From NCBI GenBank assembly GCA_051294375.1, contig JBJCIZ010000239.1, positions 5,847,074-5,911,073 on the forward strand: 64,000 nt of DNA. Reading direction: 5' to 3'. Made by a program: the position numbers and the translations under genes. Positions 1 to 10,788 of the stretch are shown one piece after another. The DNA comes from Paraspadella gotoi (Eukaryota > Chaetognatha). The notes under the pieces were generated by a model. The model made no database searches, was not told the DNA's origin, and saw only the letters and a program-made list of their open reading frames with translations. How positions within the stretch are numbered: the stretch's first letter is position 1; each line of letters starts with the position of its first letter.

Positions 1-175
1 GGGATTGGTTAAGTCGAAAAGGCCCTGTTTCTGCGACAGGATCAATTATACCGGAATGACTAAAAACTATATTTGTCGTTGGCCCGTTTCTAAGACGTTT
101 ATTCTACTTTCTGCTTGCGTTTCTACCGTATCCGTGGGAATGGCGGCGGCTAAAATCAGAGCGAGAGGGCGATAG

Positions 176-1696
176 GGAATTCCTGTCCTGGTCAGTTACA
201 TTCTGGACACAATTCAATGTACTGCCGGCCTTTCTCTAGGTTTGTACTTTGTTTATTACGCCGGGAATACAATATCTTATCATTTTTTTTTCGTTGCGCC
301 GTTATTAATTTTTCGAGTTTTTACCCTCACGGACTTGAAGATACTTAAAATATTTCTGAGGCCACTCTCGTATTTTCAAAAAAAGCCAAATGAAATGAAA
401 AAGACTAAGGATTGGGTGCAAAGATTCTTCTCGTGTTTGATAAATACTTTTGTTATAGCCACGAGTTTGATGTATGAAAATCATAAGAATTTGATACAAA
501 TACAATCATATTGGGTTAGTACTTCATTCGGTTTAAGCATTCCAGGTATTGCCACAGTTTCGAAATTAGTCTTAGTTGGGGAAACTTTTGAAAAAGGAGT
601 CGTACTTAGTATTTTTAATCGTAAATATTATAATTATAACAAGTGGGAAAAATTTATTGAAATTTACTATAAGAACCTTCCATTAGATGTAAAACCTTTA
701 GGAAAGTTTTACCAGCCAATTTTTTACACTCTGCTTCTCGGCAATTCTAAAATGTTTTACCTTCAGAAAAAAATCATACTTTTATTTTTATTTATTGAAA
801 TTGGAATTGGTTTAATCAGTACGATTTTCTCGTTGGTTACTACAAAAGGGGGATTGTCTTACAGCATTTTCATATTAGAATCCATTATTCCTTTTTGGAT
901 AGTTATAGGATTGAATTTGATCCAAGTGCAACTCGTCTTAACGTCAAATTTTTTCCCGCTTTTCTTATCATTTATAGCGCTGATCCTACAACAAAAAATC
1001 ATTTCCAAAATAAACAGAAAGTATGGAATCTTTATCGCTGCGCTGTTTTCACTTTCGGCTCTCGTTTTACCGGTAAAATCGTTTGCCGCCATCCGTGGTC
1101 GAGCCGTGCAGAAAGAATTGAACCAACTCATTGCCGGCGTTTGCGGTTTGAATGACAATCATAACAAACCGGTCAATCCCGCACGGGACGTAAGGAACAA
1201 GGTTGCCAGTTACTACGTGTTAAACGAAAATTTCTTTTTCTTATTTTGCCTTTCATTTTTCCCTATTTTGAATCCACTCATGGCGATTAAAGTCACTGGA
1301 GAGCGAGAGACGATTCGAAAAATAACGTGGATCTTTGGTTCAGTATTATTCTTTTCGATTCTTTCCTTCATCTTGTCTCGATACGGGGATCAAATAAAAG
1401 AAGACGGTCCGAAAATGTCTTGGAAAAAAGATATAATTAACACGGGATCGGCACACAAACAGAGCCTGCTGTATAAATTCGGCAGAATCTATTTTTGCTG
1501 TAGCGAACTCGTTAGAGATCGCTTTAAATATAAAATGCGAATTTGTCGAAAGTATCTTAACTACAACCTCGGATCCGTTTCACAAACAATGGCTAAATTT
1601 ACCAAATTGATCGATCAAAGAGTAACTGACTTCAGTAACTTACCCTGTTTGGTATGTTTGATCATTCCAACTGCGGTTTTACTTTTGCACGTTTAA
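176..1696 (+). CDS. multi-pass membrane protein, large single exon, family not recognised
   Basis: An uninterrupted frame of 506 codons ends at TAA before 1,697. It encodes roughly nine to ten hydrophobic stretches, for example IILLFLFIEIGIGLISTI, IPFWIVIGLNLIQVQLVL, FFFLFCLSFFPILNPLMA and CLVCLIIPTAVLLL near the C-terminus, separated by short basic loops, so a polytopic membrane protein is clear. The first internal Met is at 395; the frame is open from 176 and already hydrophobic there, so the protein probably starts upstream. The same frame is also open from base 2 to 172 and broken only by TAG at 173-175. Codon use is AT-richer than in the other genes of the window. A chemoreceptor-like or transporter-like role is possible but no signature motif was seen. 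Confidence 0.6.
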   Translation, partial: GIPVLVSYILDTIQCTAGLSLGLYFVYYAGNTISYHFFFVAPLLIFRVFTLTDLKILKIFLRPLSYFQKKPNEMKKTKDWVQRFFSCLINTFVIATSLMYENHKNLIQIQSYWVSTSFGLSIPGIATVSKLVLVGETFEKGVVLSIFNRKYYNYNKWEKFIEIYYKNLPLDVKPLGKFYQPIFYTLLLGNSKMFYLQKKIILLFLFIEIGIGLISTIFSLVTTKGGLSYSIFILESIIPFWIVIGLNLIQVQLVLTSNFFPLFLSFIALILQQKIISKINRKYGIFIAALFSLSALVLPVKSFAAIRGRAVQKELNQLIAGVCGLNDNHNKPVNPARDVRNKVASYYVLNENFFFLFCLSFFPILNPLMAIKVTGERETIRKITWIFGSVLFFSILSFILSRYGDQIKEDGPKMSWKKDIINTGSAHKQSLLYKFGRIYFCCSELVRDRFKYKMRICRKYLNYNLGSVSQTMAKFTKLIDQRVTDFSNLPCLVCLIIPTAVLLLHV

Positions 1697-1699
1697 TGT

Positions 1700-2580
1700 T
1701 TTTACAGCGATGAAAAGAACACAAAAAGCTAGAAAAGTATAATAAATCTTTAAATTAGGTACAGAAATTAAATTTCAGTCTAATTTTGGGTTTCCATATT
1801 TATTTATATATTTCTAATCGCTGTCAGTAATTGATTTTGTGTAGTTATATCTATAAAAGATCTCCTGCTAAAAATATTTTAGTGAGGTAATTGTAACTTT
1901 GTAACCCGATTCTGTCTTGGTTTTTATAAGTGTTTCTGTTACTATTTTACCTAGTTTCTGTCTTACATTTTACAGCGACACACACAAAAAAAAAACCCAA
2001 AAAACAACGCGAAATAGCTATGCATAAGTTGCACTTTATTATTCTGTATAATGTAGTTAACGAATTTGTAGTATTGTCGCCGTGCCATAATGATTCGCAA
2101 CTTCATTTTACCGCTCGAAGTGCTACAGTGCGATACATGCCAATACAATAATCCTCAGTGCTAAAATTTCGTCATAATTCTTTAACAAAAATAAAAATAA
2201 TCAAAACGAATTTCAACTACAATCATCTACCAGTTAGACTTAGAGGCCATAAGATTTTTCCTCTCTTCTCATTGGTCCGTTTCAATAATGATGAGTTTTG
2301 CCTAATTCACAGGCTAAGATTCTCTTTTTTCGCTTCAGCCACGACGCCGTGACCGAAACGAACCATAATTGATCCACACATTTCTTTATGGCGCGTAAAA
2401 AATCATCATAATGAAAATGACACTTTTAATAATCAATCTATTTCCTGTATGTAAAAAAAAAAAAAAGGAGATATTTCCGTTATTTCTAAATTACGAAACA
2501 TAATTTTTTTTATTTCACTAGGCTTTGATTATAATTTCTCCTCGTCCTTCATCCTCGGCTTGAATTATTCATTCAATTCA
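1700..2580. other. AT-rich spacer
   Basis: AT-rich DNA downstream of the membrane-protein exon. I see no supported exon, RNA gene or repeat boundary here; the short ORFs on both strands lack splice context. Confidence 0.4.
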
Positions 2581-5500
2581 TTCAATTATTCGAGGCTGCA
2601 GCGTCGGCGCCTTATTTACCGGAAGTGGGCGTGGCCTTACCGCTCGGCAACCACAGAGCGGATTGATTCTTGGACATGCTGCGGGTTTGCATGCGCTCTG
2701 TTCAGCCTGTTGGCCGCGAGAGCGAGAAAGTCTCCCAGCACTCCAGCTGGCTCGCTCTTTCTCCGCAGAAGAAATAGGAAAGGGAAAGGAAACGGAAAGG
2801 GCGAGAGGTCGAGGGAGGCTCTATTTCCCGGTAAGAGCTGGCCCATTTCTTTTCGATTTGTCCCATGATTTAATTATCTAGCTAATCGCCTAAAATATAA
2901 TTTTAAGCCTATATAACTAATCGACACTAAACGCTTAATCCCGTAACTCAAATCCTTTAACCATAATACAAAAGCAGTCTTTAACCCTAATTACTAACCT
3001 AATCCTTAACACTAACTTACGTAACCTAATCTTCTAATCTCAAAAAATTAATGTTTAATTCCTAATTTGAGATAAACATGCCGCCGGCCTGAGTTTTGTT
3101 TTTGTTCTCTGTGTTTTCATTTTTGTTCCCTAAGGCTTTAATCCCTGATTTTTTCTTTTAGAATTCATTCGTTTTTGGCGGGGGTCATTTATGTTTTGTT
3201 TGTGTTCATAGTTTTGTTTCATTTATTGTTTATGTTTTTCAGTAGCTTGAGAACACAAGGACCACGAATGGATGACCACGACGCCTCGCACATCCAAGAG
3301 CCACGAGAAGACGGAGGAGATCTTCGAAAGGTTGTTGATCGCGAGATTGAAGAGACTGATAAAATATAATGTAATTAAAGTAATTAATTTAATGTAATTT
3401 AGATTGACAATTTTCATTACATTTATATTCAACAGTTAACTCGCGAACGCCCCCAGAGCCGTAACTACTATGAGACACTTGTACATCGCCTGACGGATCA
3501 GAGTCGGTTTAGTTTCGGTCCAATTCGAACTAGTATGTGTTACAGCTGTTAAAAAGTCGCCATGAATTGGAGTAATAATCATCCAATTCTGTTTTTCATA
3601 TTTGTTCTCCTATGACAGTGGGTTACCGCTTAAGACTTTAATGAGGCTTATGTATCATATTTGTCAAAGTATGTAGTTCACCTGAATAGCTATACATGTT
3701 CCGCAAAAATTGTAAGTCGCTGACTAACAATCATATTATAAACAGTACTCATTATTGAATTTTTTTAACGTAGGTATAGTATATTATCCTTATAAACTAA
3801 ATTCCATGAGAATTTTCAAAAATCAAGATTTTCATTTAATTTTGAGAACAGTTTCGGCATTCGCCGGAAAAAGCTTCCTTAAAAACTGGTTTGTAAAATA
3901 TTGTTATCATCGATATTTTTAGCATTAACGCTTTAATTATATGGAGTTTTTGAATTTTAGGTTAAAGCTGCTCGAAGAATTTTCACCAAAAACGTTATCA
4001 TATAATAATTTCTACTACAAAGATAAAGTGGAGAGAATTTGACCTTTTTTCTCTATTTTTGGACCGCTGAAGACACTTTAATTTGATTTCTTTAATAACA
4101 TCTATTTATATTTTGGAATCTAACTTTTTATGAAGAATCAGAATGTTAAATAAAAAATTTGAAAAAAGTATTTTGAAAATTATAATTTAATAAGGATCAT
4201 TACCTATAAATATTCTGTATATTATATTGATTACTATCCCCAAAACAAGTTATAAGCAAAATAATTTTTGTACTCCTCCAATCAATGATTGATCACATCA
4301 TGATTGAACAATCATACTATCTCACGTTTAAATATCCATTCTTTGTTCACTCAAATAAAATTTTATGTTCCCCAGTGCTCCACATCTATAGATAGCTTCT
4401 TGACAAGACTCTCTTCACAGTCTTAATAGTTTTCACAGCTCAGGACTATAACTGGTGCGCTTCTCTTATCGATGAAAGTAATGTTTTTTTTTTTTTAAAA
4501 CGCCTTTTCAATGGTACCATGCAACTTTTATAGCAATACCCTTATTGCGAGGGGATGATTAAAAGTCAATGCGAACGAATGATACAATTTCTTTCTTCCA
4601 AAACAGTCCCTCCAACCGTTTTCGTGTTTCCAAACGCTCCTTCAGCTCCGCCCACGGGCGCAAGACCCGCGCGTGTCGAACGTCGACGCTCTCCTGGCAG
4701 GGCGCCCGGACATACCGCCTCTAAGATAGTCGCCGGCGGCGAGTACGGCTCAGGCAGACGACCCGATGCGAGGCGTCTGTCTAGTCCCATAGACACGGTC
4801 GCGCCGGACAATCAGCCCCGACCCCGAACAAATGAGGTCCCTGGGCGCCGACGCTAACGTGCGTCGTAGGCCCAAGTTTGGGAAATGAACAAGGGATACG
4901 GAGACCGACTTCACGCAAGGCTGATGTGAAGTATTTTACCACCCATCGAACCGAAAAAAAAATTTGCAACAGTTGACAGCCGAATTGGATGAGGCTCCCA
5001 GAAGGAGCGAATGAAGAGAAGGATGGCCGAGAGGGCGAGATCCGAGAAGAAGTAGGAAGAATAAAGAAGAAGGCAAGGATGAGGAAAGAAGGAAAGAAGC
5101 AGCAGACGTTAACGGAAGATTTTTAGTTTGTTCAATTGTTTATTTACTATCATTATTTGTAAAGTTGCGCCCCGCGGACTCGCGAGGTACTACTTGATAA
5201 GTCTTCTCCATGTCTGTCCCGGCGGTCTCTCGGTCTGGATCCGGTCGTCATGTCTCGCATCAGTCGTGCCGTCGGAGTCGGCTGCAGGCGTTACCGTCTC
5301 AGCTGAGTGCCTACTCACGTTAAATCGTTAATTTGTATCATGAGACTGATATCCACGATAATTGTTATTTATGTCATCCAGTTCAGTTTTATATCTAGTA
5401 TTGGCCTTTATAGTATATATTTCAATTTTAATTTTATCGTTATTCTTTCATTTAGACTCATACGCTCTCGACGAGTCGTCAAAAGGACACGCAGGTCATC

Positions 5501-5650
5501 ATACGACAGGCATCAGCGTCTCAGTTCTATTTTTTCGAATCCGTCCTTTATGCTATAAATTATCGCGTTTCCATAGCGGACAAGTGCCAAGACAATGTGT
5601 GTTCATAGCGGAGTCCATAGGGGGTCCAGTTTCGAACCAAGATATTCCTC
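2580..5650 (+). repeat. left arm of large inverted repeat 1 (noisy copy)
   Basis: This stretch matches the reverse complement of about 6,772-9,345 in order along its length. The arm is about a fifth longer than its partner and differs mainly by small insertions. The differences break frames that are open in the right arm, so this copy looks like low-accuracy sequence or decay rather than a second working gene. Confidence 0.75.
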
Positions 5651-5965
5651 GAACGTTTGTGTAGTCATTTCAAGCACGCTACTCTCTGATCGGTGAGCCT
5701 CGCGGTCCGTGGAGGGCACCGCTCGCGCACGACCGCAGCCGACGGCCGCCGCAGCCGCCCGCACCTGGCGCCGCCTTCTGGTTTCCGTATGGTGGCTGCC
5801 ACGACGATGACGTGGTGTTGGTGCCCTGTACGCGTAGCCGCGGGAACGAAAGACAGGATGCAGGTCAGCGGCGCCATCAGCACGGTGGGCGTGGACTACG
5901 ACGAACGACGACGTCATCCATATGGCTCCGCCGGCTCAACGCCGCCGGCCGAAGCAAGCGCGAAG
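3243..5965 (+). pseudogene. inverted, frame-broken copy of gene A exons
   Basis: Exon 5 of gene A recurs at 3,243-3,330 behind the same TTTTTCAG acceptor, but is 88 rather than 64 nt long because of scattered insertions. Exon 6 recurs at about 4,610-5,125 with its frame broken. A further GC-rich stretch at about 5,690-5,965, ending at a GTAAGC donor, has no partner because the right arm stops at the gap; it may show the next exon of the gene (readable pieces such as GVDYDERRRHPYGSAGS). Either a decayed inverted duplicate or unpolished long-read sequence. Confidence 0.55.
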
Positions 5966-6029
5966 GTAAGCGACGGAAGGAGAACGTTTTCGGAGGGTGA
6001 CCGGTCTGAGGAGAAGAGAAAAAAAGTTT

Positions 6030-6746
6030 GGGCTCTACTTTTCCCCTAAAAACGCGCCCGATTTTCTGTTACTTAATCCGAAACTTACATTTTTCACTTT
6101 GAAATAAACCTCTGATTTGCTACCAAAACTAACTCTATACCGTATACCCTGTCAATCTTTAATCCTATCACTAACCCTTAATCTTAACCATAACCCCTGT
6201 AATCCTAACTCAAACCCCTAATTTTTAACCATAACCCCGTAATCCCTTCATGTCATAGCGCCCTAATCTTTAAATTAACCGGCCTTTATCCTATCTCACA
6301 AAGTCCTAATTTTTAACCATAACCCCTAATCCATCTATCTTTTAGCCTTTATCTTTATCCATAGCCTTCGATAGACCCTATTTTCTACACTAGCTCTCGG
6401 CTAATCTTTACCATATAACCTACTAAACCCGATTTTTAACCCATACAATCCCTCATTCTAGCCCTAATCACTTTAACCAAACCCTAATCCCTAATCCCTC
6501 ATTTTTAACATAAAACCCCCCTAATCCTATCTCTACGTTTCCCTTAATCTTTAACACAACCCGTAATCCCTAATCTATTAACACAAAGTTTAATCCCTTA
6601 TCTTTTAAGCATCCCTAATCCCTCAACCCCCTTTCTTTATCCATAACCCCCCTAATCTCTAACCATGACCCATAATTATATCCAACCCCTAACTCTTTTA
6701 AGCCAGCTCCGAACACTAATGTCTGTAACCCTATCATTAACCTTCT
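6030..6746. repeat. TTAGGG-like degenerate repeat block (TIR element, one end seen)
   Basis: Starts with a GGCTCTACTTTTCCCC terminus resembling the inverted-repeat ends described at 27,813-28,033, followed by over 600 bp of variable CCCTAATC/CTAACC-type units, and is cut by the gap at 6,747. Longer than the other copies and irregular, consistent with noisy sequence. Confidence 0.5.
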
Positions 6747-6771
6747 NNNNNNNNNNNNNNNNNNNNNNNNN
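6747..6771. other. assembly gap, exactly 25 N
   Basis: Lies at the centre of inverted repeat 1. Other 25-N gaps are at 23,610, 30,290, 35,142, 57,337 and 61,419. Gaps of other sizes are at 29,434-29,665, 34,557-34,746, 54,757-54,835, 54,940-54,949 and 56,232-56,371. Confidence 0.95.
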
Positions 6772-7146
6772 TGAGAAATTTGGCTTCAAATGGACCCCAT
6801 GACTCGCTACAGTTGATCTAATGTCGTCCCTGGAAACGAATTTAAGACAAAGGACGGATTGAAAAATAGAATGACCGACTGACCTGTCGGATGACCTGGG
6901 TTCCTTTGACGACTCTCGGCTTGAACTCTAAAATGAATAAATAACATAAATAAATAGAGAACTAAAAAACAATTAAATGAAGCAATCAACTATAGAAAAA
7001 TTATATGCATTTTAACGTAGGTAGGAGAGACATACCGACCGACCGACAGACCGACCGACCGACAGACAGACCGAAAAGTGACTTACAGAGTACTCGCGGC
7101 GCAACTTACAAATAATGATATAAATAAACAATTGAACAAATAAAAC

Positions 7147-10100
7147 CTTCTCCGTCGTCTGCTTCTTCTTTTCCTCTTCCTCCTTCTTCTTCTTCTCCTT
7201 CTTCTCCTCCTCCTCCTCCTCCTTCTTCTTCTTCCTCTTTTCCTCCCAATCGGCTGTCAACTTTTGCAAATTTTTCGTCGATCGGTTCAAATCTTCCATC
7301 AGCTTCGCGTATCCCGTCGTCCCTTGTTCCTTCCTCGCGACGACGGCGTCGGCGCCGTGGACGGCGTTGTCGGCGCCGCAGAGAGCGTCGACGGCGCCTC
7401 GGACGGCGTTGTCGGCGCCGCAGAGAGCGTCAACGGCGCCGTGGACGGAGCTTGAAGGACCGCTTGAAAACACGAAACGGTTGGAGGGATCGTTTGAGAA
7501 AGAAATTTTAATCATTTCGTTCGCTTGACTTTAATACTTAAAGTGATTCCTTTTATAAAAGTTTTACCATTGAAACGGTTTTAAAAAAAAAAATTGCATC
7601 GCTTCATCGATAGAGAAGCCAGGTAGTCTGAGTGTGAATAAACTAGACTGTGAGAGAGTCTTGGTCAAAGCTATCTATTAGAGTGGAGCACTGGGGAACA
7701 AAATTTTATTGAGTGAACAAAGAAGGATATTTAAACGTGAGATAGTATGATTAAAGAGTACAAAAAATATTTTGCTTATATTGTTTGAGAGCAGTATCAT
7801 TAATTACAATATATTTATAGTAATATCTTTATAAAATCATAATTTTCAAAATAATTTTTTCAATTTTTTATTAAACATTCTGATTCTTCATAAAAAGTTA
7901 GATCAAAATATAAGATATGTTATTAAAAAATTCAATGTCTTCAGCGTCAAAAATAGAGAAAAAAAGGTCAAATTCTCCCACTTTTTTATGCTTTGTAGTA
8001 AAAATTATAATATGATGAAACGTTTTGGAAATTTTTCGCAGCTTTAACCTAAAAATCAAAAACTGTTTTCTCCATGAATTAAAGCTTTAACCTATTAGGA
8101 AATGTTTATTGATTTGCCAATTCAACGATTTTTATTGTTATCAAATTGTTATCAAATCAATAAACATTTCCTAATATTCACTTAGCAACGAAAGAGAGAA
8201 ATAATACAAAGCTTTAACCTAAAAATATCATGTAACATATCTACAAATTTTTTCAGTTTTTTCTGGCGAATCCGAAACTGTTCTTAAAATTAAAAAAATA
8301 TGATTTTGAAATTTTATGATTTCTAAGGATATTACTATAAAAAAAAATTCAATTAATGATACTGTTATAACAATTTTTCGACTTGTGATAGCTTTTTCAG
8401 GTGACTACATGACTTGACAAATATGATACATAAGCTCATTAAAAGTCTTAAGGTAACTCACTGTCATACCAAATATGAACTAAATTGATGAATTATTAAC
8501 CCAGTCATCGGCTTTTTTAACAGTGTGACATATCGATGGACCGACTAACCGACCCCCAAGTGTCTCATAGATCTGCTTCGCGAGTTAACTAGTTAATTAA
8601 TGTAATAAATGTAATTAATTACATTAAATTAATTACTTTAATTACATTATATTTATTCAGTCTCTTCAATCATCGATCAACACCTCGAGATCTCCTCCCT
8701 TCGTCTCTTGGAGTCGGCGTCGTCTCCTTCGTGGTCCCGTTTCTCCACTGAAAAACAAAACAATAAATGAAACAAAAACATGAACAAAACAAAACCATAA
8801 ATGGACCCCCCAAAAAAAATGAATCGAAAAGAAAACTCAGTTAAGCCTTAAGGGAACAAAAATAAAACACAGAGAACAAAACAAAACTCAGGCCCCATTT
8901 TATCTCAAATTAGGAATTAAATTAATTTTTTTGAGTTAAAGATTAGGTTAGAAGTTAGTGTTAAGGATTAGGTTAGTAATTAGGGTTAAAGACTTGCTTT
9001 GTAATTATGGTTAAGGATTTGAGTTAGGGATTAGCGTTTAGGATTAGTTTATAAGTTTAAAATTATATTTAGGCGAATTATTTAGATTAAAATTAAATCA
9101 TGGGACAAACGAAAAGAAATGGGGCCACTCTCGGAAAATAGAGCCCTCCCTCACCTCTCCCCTTTCCTTTTCCCTTTCCCTTTCCTTTCTCTTCTTCGGG
9201 AAAGAGCGACCAGGATGCTGGGGACTTTCTCGCTCCAGCGGCAACAGCGGCGGCGGCCGCAGCAGCAGGGGCGGGACTCCGCGTCGTAGCCGTAGCAGCA
9301 GCAGCAACAGTATCAGCGCCGTCGAACGCAGCGACAACCGAGGCTGTTATATATATATATATATAAACAGGTAAGTGAGATAACTGTAATATGCCCCTAT
9401 TTCACAACTAGAGCGAAGTACAGTTCCTTTATGCATCGAAACAGTTTATATACAAACATCATACAACTTTATCGATTGAGAAGTCAGGTACTCTGGGAGT
9501 GAATAAACTAGACTGTGAGAGAGTCTTGATTGGAACCTTGCAGAGAGGGTCTTTTCTATGTGTCTGTGACTAAATTTAACTTTAATTAGTTTAAACAATT
9601 TTATCCTTATTTAATACTTGTACGAATTTACTAAATTTTACTCGATTTAACCAAAGGAAAGTCGCTTACCGCCGAGCGTTCCGACGGACGTTAAATCGTT
9701 TTCCTTGACGCCCGCCTGACCGGCCAGGCTCATCGCTAGCGACTGTTTCCATACGTCAGCGGCGCCTGGCGGGAAAACAAAATTTAAACAAATGAACCCA
9801 AAGAAAAATAAAACAAAACAATTTTTTTTTTCAGTCCGTCATTGACCATACATATTTTTTGCGTGCGGTTGATAGGAGAAAAAAAAATTGCCGTTCGGAC
9901 AAGATAATTACACATATGAAATAATAAATGTTAACCATAAAACAAAAAAGTTACCTTTTCGTTGAAGAGACAAAACGCTGGAAGCTCTTTGTAGAGTCCT
10001 CGATCCGGATCCTGACCACGAAAAAAAGAATGGGCGAGGCGACTTACCATGCAGGCCATACCCATTATTGCTCTTCCTTCCCTCCGATCCAAACTTTTTT

Positions 10101-10788
10101 TTTACTTTATACTAGATCGGAGTGAATTATTATTATTTCTTTTTTTTTACAATATTTAGTTTCAAAATATGACAGAGATTCAAACCGAAACAAAGGAATG
10201 AAAAGCAGCCTTAATTTCCCAAAACGCCCCATTTCTTCTTCATTAGTTTTAGGTTTAAAGATGAAAAAAAAATTGTTTCAATCAATAACGATTTTTTTTT
10301 TATTTTCCGACATGTTTTGGCTTTAATATTCAAGCCGAAACATGTTCAAAAACAAAAAAAATTGACGTTGATCAAAACTATTTTTTTATTATCTAATTTC
10401 AAACGCAACAAAAAGAAAAAAGATACAAAGATTATGTTAAAGATTAGCTTTATGGATTAGGTTATAGATTAAGGATCATAATTAAGGATTACAGTTTAGA
10501 ACTAGTTTTTTTTTTTGCTTTAGAGTTAAGGTTAAAGATTACGTTAGTATTTGGTTGCGGGATAAGTTATATGAGTTTATTAGCAAATAAGGATTAATTA
10601 TTAAGCTCAAAATTAAGTTCAGGAATCGAAGAACAGAAGTAGGGCGCTTTCGGAAAAGAGAGCCGAAAAAAAAAAACGTGTTTTACCATGAACTGAATGA
10701 GCGCTCGCCATTCTGCGGAGATCCAAACTCGGCGCTTGGATGGAACTCTGCGCCAAGAGGCTCATGGATGAAGGTGTCCGCCAAATGT
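7147..10788 (-). CDS. gene A: multi-exon gene, coiled-coil region with 14-residue repeats, partial
   Basis: Exons on the minus strand, 5' to 3': 10,788-10,687, 10,104-10,048 (weak acceptor), 10,011-9,955, 9,765-9,670, 9,343-9,155, 8,747-8,684 and 7,462-7,147. All junctions are GT-AG and the codon phase agrees at every join. Readable segments include MSLLAQSSIQAPSLDLRRMA, KQSLAMSLAGQAGVKENDL and an Ala/Thr/Pro-rich stretch ending in a Gly-Lys run. The last exon has two 14-residue units (GAVDALCGADNAVR and GAVDALCGADNAVH) plus a degraded third, then a predicted coiled coil (KLMEDLNRSTKNLQKL) running into a Lys/Glu-rich tail. A possible further 5' exon is 11,170-11,118, also in phase. The 3' end is lost in the gap at 6,747. 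No family recognised; the short NLQKLTADWEEKR stretch alone is too little to assign one. Confidence 0.62.
7603..7668 (+). repeat. dispersed repeat copy (AGCCAGGTACTCTGGGAGTG family)
   Basis: A CATCGATAGAGAAGCCAGGTA-like motif followed by GTGAATAAACTAGACTGTGA and GAGAGTCTTG. Recurs at 9,473-9,535, 26,100-26,172, 47,850-47,925 and, reversed, 51,688-51,735. Non-coding; the origin is unknown. Confidence 0.55.
7790..8390. repeat. hairpin (foldback) element
   Basis: The first and last ~60 bp are reverse complements (GTATCATTAATT...ATAGTAATATC against its complement ending CAATTAATGATAC), and pairing continues inward. Contains a nested 80-bp TIR element at 8,095-8,174. It lies in the intron between gene A exons 5 and 6. 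Confidence 0.55.
8095..8174. mobile_element. 80-bp MITE-like hairpin with perfect 22-bp TIRs
   Basis: Left terminus TTAGGAAATGTTTATTGATT(TG) at 8,095-8,116 is an exact reverse complement of 8,153-8,174; the loop is 36 bp. The segment around it is absent from the inverted partner copy near 3,930, so it looks like a young insertion. Its TA-containing ends would fit a TA-targeting family, but a clear target duplication cannot be called. Confidence 0.55.
8891..9145. mobile_element. TIR element with TTAGGG-like interior, copy in gene A intron
   Basis: Ends GGCCCCATTTTATCTC and AAATGGGGCCACTCTCGG...AGAGCC, interior of TTAGG/GATTAGG-type units. Its right end is 10 bp from the donor of gene A exon 4. 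Confidence 0.6.
10206..10664. mobile_element. TIR element with TTAGGG-like interior
   Basis: Left end AGCCTTAATTTCCCAAAACG then CCCCATTTC; right end AGGGCGCTTTCGGAAAAGAG then AGCC. The interior is AT-rich with GATTAGGTTA-type units. It lies in a gene A intron. Confidence 0.6.

Larger units (their letters stand above)
6772..9345 (-). repeat. right arm of large inverted repeat 1 (clean copy)
   Basis: Reverse-complement partner of 2,580-5,650. Exons 4-6 of gene A in this arm are open and in phase with exons outside the arm (9,670 onward), so this arm belongs to the real locus. Confidence 0.75.

Noticed and set aside
7012-7147. C-terminal extension of gene A exon 6 into KVLFVQLFIYIIICKLRR
   Set aside because: A splice donor at 7,146 precedes it, and the extension lies in the GTTGCGCC repeat family also found in unrelated places.
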